Assembly (NCBI RefSeq): GCF_009829325.1
Contig: NZ_VUOS01000007.1
Coordinates: 186,001 to 250,000, forward strand
DNA: 64,000 bases
Direction of reading: 5' to 3'
Source: Nocardia sp. CY41
GTDB taxonomy: Bacteria; Actinomycetota; Actinomycetes; Mycobacteriales; Mycobacteriaceae
How positions within the stretch are numbered: position 1 is the first letter of the stretch; each line of letters begins with the position of its first letter. Shown here in pieces: positions 52,045 through 61,111 of this stretch. Under the pieces are notes generated by a model, which saw only the letters and a list, made by a program, of their open reading frames with translations, did no database searches and was not told the DNA's origin. The translations under genes and the position numbers were made by a program.

Positions 52045-53484
52045 ATGCGGAAGAACAAGCGATTCGGTGTGGTGGCGGTGCTGGCGGTGGTGACCGCGGT
52101 GCTCGCCGGTTGCGCCACAGGTGCGAACGACCCTGCGGCGCAGCAGGTCTCGCCCCCGGCAGACACCTGGGAGCTGGCCGGATCGATGACGGCCACCGGC
52201 CCGAACGGCCCGCGCAAGGGCGTGCCGGACGCACCGCTCACGGCGGAGAACGGGGACGGCGGCGCCATCGACAAGCTGGCGCTCAATGCCATCGCCGACG
52301 TGCAGGACTTCTGGGCCGCCGAGTATCCCGCGCACTTCCCCGGCACGTTCAGACCGGTGGCGAGGTATATCTCGTGGGACGCCAAGGCGCCCAGAACGCA
52401 GTCGGTCAAGTTCTGCAAGTCCGACACCTACCAGGTGGTCAACGCCGCCTACTGCGGCGGAGACCACACCATCGGCTGGGACCGGGGTGTCTTGTTGCCG
52501 AAACTGGTGCAGAAGTACGGCGAGATGGCCGTGGTGATGGTGCTCGCCCACGAGTACGGGCACGCCATCCAGGGGCGGGCCGAGCTAGCCGGTCTGCTCA
52601 CCCCGCCGCTCGTGCAGGAACAGCAGGCCGATTGCCTCGCCGGTGTCTTCCTGCGTCATGTGGCGGAGGGAGATTCGGCGCATTTCACGCTCAACACCAC
52701 CGAAGGGCTCAACGCGGTGCTCGGCGCGACGGTGGCCGTGCGCGACCGCGACCCGAACGACCCGGAGAACGTGCACGGGTCGGCGTTCGAGCGGGTGACC
52801 GCGGTGCAGCTCGGCTACACCGACGGCGCCGACGGGTGCAAGAAGATCACCAGGAAGGAGATCGCCCAGCGTCGCGGCAATCTCCCCACCACCTTCGAGC
52901 CGGGCGAGGAGCAGGCGCAGCTGCCGGTGGATGCCGCCGCGTTGACCAGCCTGAGCAAGGCGCTGGCGCAGATCTTCCCGGTCACGCGGCCGCCGCTGTT
53001 CGATTACGCCGGCGTCGGCCGCACCTGCTCGGGCGTCACCCTCACCCGGCCGGTGTCCTACTGCCCGGGCGCGAACCGGATCGGCACCGACGTCCCCGCG
53101 CTGGCCCGCCGCGGCGGACCGATGGCGGGTGAGGACCCGCTGTCGGCGGTCGTGGACGGTGACTACAACGCGTTCGTCGTTTTCGTGTCGCGGTATGCGC
53201 TTGCGGTGCAACAGGATCGGAAGCTGCCCTTGACCGGCGCGGAAACGGCCGGGTTGCGCACCGCCTGCCTCAGCGGCGTGGCGACCACCAGACTCAGCGA
53301 GCCGGGCAGCGACCCGCACCTGTCCGCGGGCGATCTGGACGAAGCGGTCTCCGGCCTGCTCGCCGACGGCTCGGCGGCCGCCGACGTGAACGGCAAGGTC
53401 GTGCCGAGCGGCTACCAGCGGCTGGAGGCGTTCCGCACCGGCGTGCTGGACGGCGAAAGCGCCTGCCTGGCCAAGTTCCGGTAG
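52045..53484 (+). CDS. YpfJ-like neutral zinc metallopeptidase, lipoprotein
   Basis: The 479-residue protein starts at ATG 52045. A lipobox AVLAGCATG indicates membrane anchoring. The zinc site is VLAHEYGHAIQGR (HExxH), with the further acidic ligand region QQADCLAGVFLRH, as in the KPN_00809/YpfJ family. The C-terminal 170 residues hold paired Cys residues (RTCSGVTLTRPVSYCPG). It stands alone between the EEP gene and the convergent ribH operon. Substrate unknown. Confidence 0.87.
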   Translation: MRKNKRFGVVAVLAVVTAVLAGCATGANDPAAQQVSPPADTWELAGSMTATGPNGPRKGVPDAPLTAENGDGGAIDKLALNAIADVQDFWAAEYPAHFPGTFRPVARYISWDAKAPRTQSVKFCKSDTYQVVNAAYCGGDHTIGWDRGVLLPKLVQKYGEMAVVMVLAHEYGHAIQGRAELAGLLTPPLVQEQQADCLAGVFLRHVAEGDSAHFTLNTTEGLNAVLGATVAVRDRDPNDPENVHGSAFERVTAVQLGYTDGADGCKKITRKEIAQRRGNLPTTFEPGEEQAQLPVDAAALTSLSKALAQIFPVTRPPLFDYAGVGRTCSGVTLTRPVSYCPGANRIGTDVPALARRGGPMAGEDPLSAVVDGDYNAFVVFVSRYALAVQQDRKLPLTGAETAGLRTACLSGVATTRLSEPGSDPHLSAGDLDEAVSGLLADGSAAADVNGKVVPSGYQRLEAFRTGVLDGESACLAKFR

Positions 53485-53487
53485 GCG

Positions 53488-53940
53488 CTACACCGGCAGC
53501 GACCGCAGCGAGCTGAGCGTGCCGGCCAGCGCGCGGGCCGCCTCGGCGCCCTTGGTGCGGAAGTGCTCGGTGAAGTGCGTGACGTGCTCGCTGTGCTCGT
53601 GGAAGTGGTGCGGGGTGAGCACGACCGAGAACACCGGCACGTCCGTGTCCAGCTGGACCCGCATCAGTCCGTCGATCACCGCCGAAGCCACGAAGTCGTG
53701 CCGGTAGATACCACCGTCCACCACCAGCGCCGACGCGACGATCGCCGCGTACCGGCCGGAGTGCGCCAAGCGCTTGGCGTGCAGCGGGATCTCGAAGGCG
53801 CCCGGCACCTCGTAGACGTCGATGCCGGCGGGATCGAAACCGAGGTCGGCGTATTCGGTGCGGAAGCCCTCGTACGCCTTCTCGACGATCGAGCTGTGCC
53901 AGCTGGCGCGGATGAACGCGATGGATCCGGTGGTACTCAT
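53488..53940 (-). CDS. ribH: Lumazine synthase, type II
   Basis: The 150-residue enzyme starts at ATG 53940. It condenses the dioxobutyl phosphate with the pyrimidine to make lumazine, the riboflavin precursor. Motifs include IAFIRASWHSSIVEKAYEGF, YEVPGAFEIPLHAK, VDGGIYRHDFVASAVIDGLM and SVVLTPHHFHEHSEH with the His pair. The Trp in RASWH is typical of RibH2-type decameric enzymes. It is the last gene of the operon, 9 bases after the M20-lipase ORF. No other rib gene is near. Confidence 0.9.
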   Translation of the reverse strand: MSTTGSIAFIRASWHSSIVEKAYEGFRTEYADLGFDPAGIDVYEVPGAFEIPLHAKRLAHSGRYAAIVASALVVDGGIYRHDFVASAVIDGLMRVQLDTDVPVFSVVLTPHHFHEHSEHVTHFTEHFRTKGAEAARALAGTLSSLRSLPV

Positions 53941-53949
53941 GGATGAATA

Positions 53950-56205
53950 CTACTTTTCGGTAAGGTGCGCTTCCAGCCAGCCGACGACATCGTCGAGCAC
54001 CTTCTGCTGCTCCGGCTCGTTGAACACCTCGTGGTAGAGGCCCTCGTAGCGGATCACCGTGAGATCCTCCGACCCCGCGCCGCGCTCGATGAGATCTGAG
54101 CTCGACGGCGCGGCGATCGCGTCGGCGGTGCCGTGCAGCACCAGCACCGGCACGGTGAGCCGTGCCAGCCGCTGCTTGACGGTATCCGTCGCGCTCAGCA
54201 TCTCCGCGCCGGTGCGGGCGGGCAGCTTGCCCCGGTAGACCAGCGGATCGTTGTCGTAGGCGGTGACCACCGCCGGATCGCGGCTGATCTGCGACGAATC
54301 CAGCTTCAGCACACCCAGATTCGGGGTGAACCGGCTCAACACCGGTGCGAGCTTGCGCTGCACCGGATTGCCCGCCGGGATGTCTAGCGGCGGGGCGGAC
54401 AGCACGATGCCCGCCACGTCGATCGGCGCGCGGGTGGCCAGATACAAGGTGATCAGGCTGCCCATCGAGTGCGCGACGAGGAAACGGGGCACGCCGGGCT
54501 GCTCCCGGCTCGCGATGTCGAGCATCGCGGCGACGTTGTCGGCGGCGGCGGCCATGGAGCCGATGTTGGCCTTGCCGCCCGCGGACTTCCCGTGCCCGAT
54601 GTGGTCGAGCGCGTAGACCGCGAAACCGGCCGCGACCAGCCGCTGCCCGACGTGCGCGTAGCGGCCGGAGTGCTCGGCCACGCCGTGCACCAGGACGATC
54701 ACGCCCCGCGCGGCGCCCTCCGGCAGCCACGCCCGCCAGGCGACTCCGCTGCCGATTCCGTCGAACTCACCGGATTCGGTGCGGATCGCGGGCAGCTCGG
54801 TGGGCGTGGCGTCGCCCGCCGTCGGCTCGGTCGTCATGCCTGGCGCTCCTGACGTCGATGGCGCGCCGAGCGTCGCGAAATGCTCGATCAGTCGCCGATT
54901 GAACTCGATGAGTCGAGCGTAGTTGACCCGAGACAGTCGTTCGTCGGTTCCGTGGATCGAGGCCAGGTCGCGTTCGTCCAGCACGATCGGCGCGAAATTG
55001 CACCGGGTGCCCGCCAGGTCGTCGTAGTGCCTGGAGTCGGTCGCGCCGGGCACGATGCCGGTGGTCACCGCGATGCCGGGGACGACGGCGCGGGCGAGGC
55101 CCGCGATCAGGTCGAAGGCGGGACCGGGCCCGGTGATCCGCGACGGCTCCGACGACATGCCGATCAGCTCGAAGTGGATCCCGTTGTCCCGCACGACTTT
55201 GCGGCAGTGCGCCAGCACCGAGGCGACCGTGTCACCAGGCAGGATGCGGAAGTTCACCATGGCCTCGGCACGCTGGGGCAGCACGTTCGCGCGCACGCCG
55301 CCGCGGATCACCGTCGGCGCCGTGGTGGTGCGCACCATGGCCTCGGTCTGCGGCTGGGCAGCCATCACCCGGGCGACCACCGGTGCCGCGACACGCGCCA
55401 GACCGAGCAGACGCCGCCGCGGGGCAGGCATGACCTCGCGCACCCGGTCCAGCATGTCCGCGATCACCGGGGTCAGGCGCAGCGGCATCGGATGGTCCTG
55501 GATGCGGGCCACCGCCCGCGCGATCCGGCCCACCGCCGTCTGCTTGCCCGGCATGGACGAATGCCCGCCGACCTCGGTGACCGACAAGCGGACCGTGGCG
55601 TAGCCCTTCTCGCCGAGCATGATCGTCGCCACCGGCTGCCGCACGCCGTCGACGACGCCCGCGGTGATCACCCCGCCCTCGTCCAGCAGCAGATCCGCCC
55701 GCACGCCCGCCTGCCGCAGATGACCGGCCATGCGCTCGGCCCCGTCACCGCCGAAGACCTCCTCGTCGTGCCCGAAGGCCAGGTAGACGGTGTGCCGGGG
55801 CCGCAATCCCGCGGCGAGCGCGGACTCCGTGGCCTCCAGGATGGCCAGCACGCGGCTCTTGTCATCGATCGCGCCCCGGCCCCAGATGAATTCGTCGTCG
55901 ACCACGCCCGCGAACGGCGGATGGGTCCAGCGCTGGGCGTCGTCCACCGGCACCACGTCCTGGTGGGCGAGCAGGATCGCGGCCACCCGGTCCGGCTCGA
56001 CGCCGGGCCAGCGGTAGAGCCTGCTGTGCGCGAACCGCTGCAGCTCGAGCTCGGCGTGCACGCGCGGGAAGGATGCCCGCAGATGCGCGTCGAGGCGCTC
56101 GAACGCCGCGCTGTCGGCGTCGCGCGGGTCGTCGGTGGACACCGTCGCGCACCGGAGCGCGGCGGCGAGGCGTTCGGCGGTCGGGTCGTCGACCGGCTCC
56201 GTCAT
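53950..56205 (-). CDS. M20 peptidase-like domain fused in frame to a monoacylglycerol lipase domain
   Basis: The 751-codon frame starts at ATG 56205, overlapping the CocE gene as ATGA. Residues 1-445 are an M20/PM20D1-CPS1-like hydrolase: ILLAHQDVVPV (metal His81), GRGAIDDKSRV (Asp114), FGHDEEVFGGDG (Glu pair). Residues 457-751 are a monoacylglycerol lipase: LVHGVAEHSGRYAHVG, LVAHSMGSL (Ser), HGTADAIAAP (Asp), GLYHEVFNE (His). An internal ATG (54837) has its own AGGAG 8 bases upstream, so a separate lipase may be made as well as the fusion. Confidence 0.85.
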   Translation of the reverse strand: MTEPVDDPTAERLAAALRCATVSTDDPRDADSAAFERLDAHLRASFPRVHAELELQRFAHSRLYRWPGVEPDRVAAILLAHQDVVPVDDAQRWTHPPFAGVVDDEFIWGRGAIDDKSRVLAILEATESALAAGLRPRHTVYLAFGHDEEVFGGDGAERMAGHLRQAGVRADLLLDEGGVITAGVVDGVRQPVATIMLGEKGYATVRLSVTEVGGHSSMPGKQTAVGRIARAVARIQDHPMPLRLTPVIADMLDRVREVMPAPRRRLLGLARVAAPVVARVMAAQPQTEAMVRTTTAPTVIRGGVRANVLPQRAEAMVNFRILPGDTVASVLAHCRKVVRDNGIHFELIGMSSEPSRITGPGPAFDLIAGLARAVVPGIAVTTGIVPGATDSRHYDDLAGTRCNFAPIVLDERDLASIHGTDERLSRVNYARLIEFNRRLIEHFATLGAPSTSGAPGMTTEPTAGDATPTELPAIRTESGEFDGIGSGVAWRAWLPEGAARGVIVLVHGVAEHSGRYAHVGQRLVAAGFAVYALDHIGHGKSAGGKANIGSMAAAADNVAAMLDIASREQPGVPRFLVAHSMGSLITLYLATRAPIDVAGIVLSAPPLDIPAGNPVQRKLAPVLSRFTPNLGVLKLDSSQISRDPAVVTAYDNDPLVYRGKLPARTGAEMLSATDTVKQRLARLTVPVLVLHGTADAIAAPSSSDLIERGAGSEDLTVIRYEGLYHEVFNEPEQQKVLDDVVGWLEAHLTEK

Positions 56206-57869
56206 CGGTCACCGGTGCGGTCGGGCAGATTCATGGGCACCGTTGCATTGTTCAACATGCTCGGGTCGAGGGCGATCGTCTTCTCGTTTCGCCACTTCAC
56301 GATGCCCTCGCTGAGCCCACCGGCCAGCTCGGGACGACGCGTTCCGGTCAGCAGCGGCAGGTCGACGCGCGCGGAGGACACCGTCACCGGAGCGAAGGCG
56401 GGGGAGTGCGACCACACGTCGTCGACCACGTCGGTTACCCGCACGCCGATCCGGTGGCCGGCCGCGATCGGCCAGTCCTGCGCGAGCAGCCGGACCTCGG
56501 CGGTGTCGCTCACCGGGGCGATCCCGCGGGTGATGACCGTCGCGCGCAGGTCAGGGGCGATGTCGTAGAGCTCGACCGCGACCGTCGCGTTCGCCGGGCC
56601 GCTCAGCCGAAGGGTGGCTGTGGGGATGCCGGACAGGTGCTGGTCCGCGGTCAGCGGCGCGGAGACCGACCACAGTTCCCGGTCGGGTCCGGGGACCAGC
56701 CCGCGGTCGGTGTAGCTGCCGGTCCGCAGCTCGACCGGGACCCGCCGCGCGTCGGCGGGCGGCCAGGCGGTCTCCGCGCGCCAGCGGCCGTCGAACTGGC
56801 CGACGGTGATCCGCGGCCCGGGCACCTCGACGGCGCGGCCCGCGACGTGCTTGTCGAAGAACGCCAGCAACTCGGTGTCGAAGTGCGGTGTGCCGCATTT
56901 GTCGTGGCAGGTGCGGTGTCCCCACTGGCCGAACCAGGCCCGGTGCTCGCCGGGGCCGAGTTCGTTCCACAGATCGAACACGCGGTAGGCGCGGGTGTTG
57001 TAGTCGACGAAACCCTGGCCGAGGAACACCGGGATAGTGTTGCCGCGCAGTCGCGCGACGAGGTCGCGGTCGCGCCAGAACGCGGTGCCGGGGTTGTGGT
57101 CGCCGATCTCGGCCAGGTATCCCTGATAGCACTGCCACGGCATCTGCGTCGCGTTCGCCTGGTATTCGCCGGAGTCTTCCGGACGCGGCGGGGTGGAGGC
57201 GATGAGCAAGTGCTCCAGCCCCGCGAAATCGGCGGGGCGCACGCCGCTCTCGGTGATCGGCTTGCCCGAGAACTTCCACGAGACGCCCTGCATGTACAGG
57301 TAGGCGTAGGGATCGACGACCGGCTCGAACGCGCCCACCGCGGCGAGACCCTTCGGCGCGGCGGCCAGGCCCATCAGCCCGGTCCAGGCTTCGTACGAGG
57401 TGCCGAACAACCCGACCTTGCCGGTGGACCACGGCCTGCTCGCCGCCCATTCCACGGCCGCGGCGACGTCCGCGCGTTCGCCGGGCCCGCCGAAGTCCGG
57501 GCAGCCGTTGGAGCCGCCGAATCCGCGCAGGTCGACGACGACGTAGGTGTAGCCCGCGTTCAGGAAGAGTTCGGCGGTGAGGTTGTCGGTGGACGGTCCC
57601 CCGGTCAGGCGCGGTTCGCTCAAGTACGCCAGGTGCGCGCGATACGGGCTGACGGTGAGGACCACAGGTGTGCGGGCGTCGTCCGGGACACCGGCCGGCC
57701 GCAGGATGTCCGCGTGCAGGCGGGTGCCGTCCGCGCTGTCGATGAACGCTTGCTTCCACTGGTAGGGCACCGGCAGCGGTTCGGCGGCGGCGGTCACCGG
57801 GGTGAACGCGGCCAGCAGCAACAGCAGGCCGCACAGGGCACGGGACAGGACGGCGCGGTCGGTCACCAT
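56202..57869 (-). CDS. Secreted CocE/NonD family hydrolase (X-Pro dipeptidyl-peptidase-like)
   Basis: The 555-residue protein starts at ATG 57869 with a signal peptide (LCGLLLLLAAFTPVTAAAEP). The catalytic domain has TVSPYRAH, VVDLRGFGGSNGCPDFGGPG, nucleophile GLFGTSYEAWTG and GHRTCHDKCGTP. The C-terminal jelly roll is the galactose-binding-like domain of the family (LRLSGPANATVAVELYDIAP). Members hydrolyse esters, amides or X-Pro peptides outside the cell. It is the first gene of the operon with M20-lipase and ribH. Confidence 0.87.
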   Translation of the reverse strand: MVTDRAVLSRALCGLLLLLAAFTPVTAAAEPLPVPYQWKQAFIDSADGTRLHADILRPAGVPDDARTPVVLTVSPYRAHLAYLSEPRLTGGPSTDNLTAELFLNAGYTYVVVDLRGFGGSNGCPDFGGPGERADVAAAVEWAASRPWSTGKVGLFGTSYEAWTGLMGLAAAPKGLAAVGAFEPVVDPYAYLYMQGVSWKFSGKPITESGVRPADFAGLEHLLIASTPPRPEDSGEYQANATQMPWQCYQGYLAEIGDHNPGTAFWRDRDLVARLRGNTIPVFLGQGFVDYNTRAYRVFDLWNELGPGEHRAWFGQWGHRTCHDKCGTPHFDTELLAFFDKHVAGRAVEVPGPRITVGQFDGRWRAETAWPPADARRVPVELRTGSYTDRGLVPGPDRELWSVSAPLTADQHLSGIPTATLRLSGPANATVAVELYDIAPDLRATVITRGIAPVSDTAEVRLLAQDWPIAAGHRIGVRVTDVVDDVWSHSPAFAPVTVSSARVDLPLLTGTRRPELAGGLSEGIVKWRNEKTIALDPSMLNNATVPMNLPDRTGDR

Positions 57870-58668
57870 AGGACTATCGAGTGTGCCCGCACGGCCGTCC
57901 AGCCCCCGGAATCGGGGTAGTCGTCCAGTAGCCGGGCAGACGCCATACGGTGTTCATCCGGGCGGGTCAGCGCACACGTCGGGGAAGCTGACACCGCCCG
58001 GGGACAGCGAGGTGAGCAGCGCGGTGCGCTCCGCTGGGAATCCGTTCCCGGCGCGGTCGCGATCGACTCGGGAGTGCTCGATACGGTTGCGGCTGTGTCG
58101 CCGAGCCGATCGCCGGGCATCAGCCCGAACCGGCAGATCGGAACGACCGGCCGTTCACCCGCCGCAGACGCCACGCGGCACGTGCTCGTAGCAGCCGGGC
58201 CCGATCCGGGTGAATCGCGCACTCCCGCGGTGACGTCGGTCGGACAGATGGTCGGTCGGACAGATCATTGTGTGAGACCACGCCGCGAAAACACGGCAGC
58301 AATTGCCTTTTCGTTTCCGAGCCCGCGTTTTCCGCAGGCGAAGGAATGGTGTCCGCGGGAACCGATCGGGATCCCGACAGTGCATTCCGTGCCGGGTTCT
58401 ACGGCGGCTTCGCCGGACTGTCGTGGGTAAGACTGTGCGCGTGGGTCGTGGACGCTGTCCGGCGATCGTGAACGGACGCTGCGGTATCCGCCTCGACGCC
58501 AGGTCCACGATGAAGATGCCGCAGGTAAGCATGGTTTCGGGAGGGACGAAGCCGGATACGGCGTCCGGACACGCACCGGAGCGAACCACTCGGCGACGCA
58601 ACGATTTCCGTCTGGTGTTCCCGGCGGCGCGGCGTATGATCAGGCCAGTGCGAATACCCGGGGGAAGA
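57870..58668. other. Gene-poor interval with a 16-bp tandem repeat
   Basis: No supported gene was found in these 799 bases; frames on both strands lack ribosome-binding sites or recognisable domains. A perfect tandem duplication, gtcggtcggacagat(g/c), occupies 58235-58250 and 58251-58266. The repeat and its surroundings could be an operator or a slippage product. The remaining sequence has normal GC and no strong hairpin. Confidence 0.5.
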
Positions 58669-59112
58669 ATGAGCGAGCCGGAAACCGCGGACTGGGAACG
58701 GTTCGTGCAAGCACTGGCGCACTGTCTTGCGGAGCTGCCCTCCCGGGCGACCCTGATCATCGCCGCCCCGGGAAATCGCTATGTCCAATTTGTCCAATAC
58801 GACATCAAATTGTCCGCCGAACTGGCCGGGAATCATTACCTGACCGATCCCATCCCGGAGACCGCCGCGCAGGCGTTGCGCGCACTGGGCTGGCACGAGC
58901 CCGCCGTGCGGCGCGACGCCGACAACTGGACCAGGACCCTCTTCTGGCCGATCGCGCCGAACAGCTTGCTCGAGTTCGCTCGCTCGGTGGCCGTCGGCTT
59001 GCGGGACGCTCTCGGGGTCGCGGCCCCGGTCGAGTTGCGGGCGATGGGCTGGACCGAGGCGTCCGGCGACCTGGATCTCACCGTGCTCGGTCCGATCGCG
59101 CGCCGTGGGTAG
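58669..59112 (+). CDS. Small alpha/beta protein, TY-Chap/YbjN-like
   Basis: The 147-residue protein starts at ATG 58669 with GGGGAAG directly upstream. It reads as a single alpha-beta domain: WERFVQALAHCLAELPSRAT, LIIAAPGNRYVQFVQYDIKL, AAQALRALGWHEPAV, NWTRTLFWPIAPNSLLEFAR. This order resembles the secretion-chaperone-like (TY-Chap, YbjN) proteins common in actinobacteria with type VII secretion. No ESX gene is nearby. The family assignment is tentative. Confidence 0.6.
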   Translation: MSEPETADWERFVQALAHCLAELPSRATLIIAAPGNRYVQFVQYDIKLSAELAGNHYLTDPIPETAAQALRALGWHEPAVRRDADNWTRTLFWPIAPNSLLEFARSVAVGLRDALGVAAPVELRAMGWTEASGDLDLTVLGPIARRG

Positions 59113-59171
59113 CCCGGTAGGGCCGCTGTCCGGCGGCAAGCCGCGACTACCTGGGCACTATTCTGAGAGAC

Positions 59172-59906
59172 ATGGCAGCAGGTAAGCCCACCAAGGAAGC
59201 GAAGGCCGCGGCGAAAGCGGCCCGCAAGCAGCAGTCGAGAGAACGCCGCAAACAGCTGTGGCAGGCGTTCCAGATGCAGCGCAAGGAAGACAAGCTGCTG
59301 CTGCCGCTGATGATCGGCGCTATGGTCGGCATCACCGCCGTCTTCGTCGTGATCGGCCTGATCTTCGGGCTGACCTGGTTCCTCGTCCCGCTCGGCGTGG
59401 TGCTCGGCGCGCTGGCTGCGTTCATCATCTTCGGCAGGCGGGTGCAGAAGAGCGTCTACCGCAAGGCCGAGGGCCAGGCGGGCGCCGCGGCCTGGGTGCT
59501 GGACAACCTCCAGGGCAAGTGGCGGGTGAGCAACGGCGTCGCCGCCACCACGCAGCTGGACGCGGTGCACCGGGTGATCGGCCTGCCCGGCGTGGTGCTG
59601 GTCGCCGAAGGCGCCCCGCAACGGGTCAAGTCGCTGCTCGCCCAGGAGAAGAAGCGCACGGCCCGGCTGATCGGCGACACTCCGATCTACGACGTCGTCA
59701 TCGGCAACGACGAAGGCCAGATTCCGCTCAAGGACCTGCAGCGCTACCTCACCAAGCTGCCGCGCAACATCGACACCAAACGCATGGACCTCATCGAAGG
59801 CCGGCTTTCCGCGCTCAGCGCGCGCAGCGGGCCCGCCCTGCCGAAGGGGCCGATGCCCGCGGGCGCCAAGATGCGCGGAGTGCAGCGGACCATCCGCCGC
59901 CGCTGA
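59172..59906 (+). CDS. DUF4191 membrane protein (Rv2219-like)
   Basis: The 244-residue protein starts at ATG 59172. A basic, helical N-terminus (AGKPTKEAKAAAKAARKQQS) precedes two membrane helices at residues about 47-70 and 73-95 (IGAMVGITAVFVVIGLIFGL, VPLGVVLGALAAFIIFG). The C-terminal cytoplasmic domain (KSLLAQEKKRTARLIGDTPI) is conserved in the family. The mycobacterial counterpart sits beside the RDD gene and glnA1, exactly as here. Function is not established. Confidence 0.87.
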   Translation: MAAGKPTKEAKAAAKAARKQQSRERRKQLWQAFQMQRKEDKLLLPLMIGAMVGITAVFVVIGLIFGLTWFLVPLGVVLGALAAFIIFGRRVQKSVYRKAEGQAGAAAWVLDNLQGKWRVSNGVAATTQLDAVHRVIGLPGVVLVAEGAPQRVKSLLAQEKKRTARLIGDTPIYDVVIGNDEGQIPLKDLQRYLTKLPRNIDTKRMDLIEGRLSALSARSGPALPKGPMPAGAKMRGVQRTIRRR

Positions 59907-59957
59907 CCGGAAAGAGCCCGTTCCAGGCAAACCGGGCCTTTCGACCGCTTCGGCGGA

Positions 59958-60350
59958 CTACGGTCGACGCCGCGTCGCCGAATCACGGGTGACCAGCCAG
60001 ACGACTCGGTCGTAGGCCAGCGCGTGATAGACGATCACCAGCACGGCGAGCGTCAATCCCCAGTGCGGCAGCCCCGCCAACTGCAGCGCGAGCGCCCCGC
60101 CGCCGAGCACCGACAGTTCGATCACCAGGCGCGTGGAGCCGGACACGGCGACTCTCGCCCGCCCGTCACGGCTGGGGTCGCCGGGCACCGCGAAGGTTCC
60201 CCAGACGACTGCCGCACCTACCGGCAGCGCCACCACCAGGAGAAAACTCCACGGCTCTTCGAACGCCCGCCAGCCGAAGACGCCGAACGAGGCCACAGCG
60301 ACGAGCTCGAGCAGGAAACGGGCGACGAGCATCACCGGATTCAACGACAC
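59958..60350 (-). CDS. YrdB family (DUF2568) membrane protein
   Basis: The 130-residue protein starts at ATG 60350. Four hydrophobic segments span most of it: LVARFLLELVAVASFGVFGW, FLLVVALPVGAAVVWGTFA, LVIELSVLGGGALALQLA and LTLAVLVIVYHALAYD. The WGTFAVPGDPSR segment is a YrdB family landmark. It lies between the DUF4191 gene (convergent) and the RDD gene (same strand). Function unknown. Confidence 0.8.
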   Translation of the reverse strand: MSLNPVMLVARFLLELVAVASFGVFGWRAFEEPWSFLLVVALPVGAAVVWGTFAVPGDPSRDGRARVAVSGSTRLVIELSVLGGGALALQLAGLPHWGLTLAVLVIVYHALAYDRVVWLVTRDSATRRRP

Positions 60351-60403
60351 CGGCGCAGCCTAACGGGGGTGACGCGGTGCCGGCGGGCCTGATGCCGGGC
60401 GGC

Positions 60404-60859
60404 TCAGCGTGAATGCACCAGCGCGGTACCGGTCGCGCGGTCGTGCATTCCGCGGCCGTCGGCGTCGGTGAACAGCGCGGGCACCACGAACAGCAGCAGC
60501 ACCTGTCTGGCCAGCGCGCGGACGAAGCCGACCGGCGCCGCGGCGTCGATGCGGACCGTCCGCAGCCGCAGGAAGTACTGACCCGGGGTGAAGCCGAACA
60601 GTGTGACCGCGCCCACGCCGATGACGAACCAGATCAGCAGTGTCAGGCTCGACGCCGACCCGCTGCGGGTGATCAGCGCCGCGATGCCCAGCGCGATCAG
60701 CCAGTCGACGAACAGGGCGGCGATGCGGCGGCCCATGCCGGCCAGCGAGCCCGCTCCGGTCTTCGGCAGGCCGAGTTGTGCACCGGGGAACTCGGAGGTT
60801 GCCGGGCCGCCGGAGTCGGCCGGGGGTCCGGAGAGCCAAGAGCCGGTGATGCGTGCCAT
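60404..60859 (-). CDS. RDD family membrane protein
   Basis: The 151-residue protein starts at ATG 60859. The RDD signature is GMGRRIAALFVDWLIALGIA, with two or three membrane helices (LLIWFVIGVGAVTLFGF and LARQVLLLFVVPALF) and the conserved GFTPGQYFLRLRTVRID. The mycobacterial homologue Rv2219A occupies the same place between DUF4191 and glnA1. Such proteins may be small transport or anchor components. It is divergent from glnA1. Confidence 0.87.
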   Translation of the reverse strand: MARITGSWLSGPPADSGGPATSEFPGAQLGLPKTGAGSLAGMGRRIAALFVDWLIALGIAALITRSGSASSLTLLIWFVIGVGAVTLFGFTPGQYFLRLRTVRIDAAAPVGFVRALARQVLLLFVVPALFTDADGRGMHDRATGTALVHSR

Positions 60860-60997
60860 GCACCCAGGATAGGCGCGGCCGAACCGGCGGCCGGGACCGC
60901 ATAAGCGCCAGTTCAGCGTCGGCGAGCGCCGCGGCGGGGGCAGGACTACCATGCATTTCGAGTCCGGGTGGTCAGCACCACGCTGCCTGACGCACGT

Positions 60998-61035
60998 GTA
61001 ACACCGGCGAAACACAGCCTTGACTGCAGGGAAAC
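60998..61035 (+). promoter_or_regulatory. GlnR binding site upstream of glnA1
   Basis: The sequence gtaac-n6-gaaac-n6-ttgac-n6-gaaac matches the GlnR double box gTnAC-n6-GaAAC-n6-GtnAC-n6-GaAAC nearly perfectly, with T for G at the third block's first base. It sits 77-114 bases upstream of the glnA1 start, consistent with activation of glnA1 in nitrogen limitation. Confidence 0.8.
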
Positions 61036-61111
61036 ACGGCATCCATAGCGTCTGGTCGCGACGAACCCATGCAAGCGACACTGGCTGGGAACCGATCCGT
61101 AAGGAGAACAA

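Noticed and set aside
57863..58222. Minus-strand frame of 119 codons upstream of the CocE gene
   Set aside because: No ribosome-binding site, no domain, and it overlaps the CocE start region; it also lacks typical codon bias.
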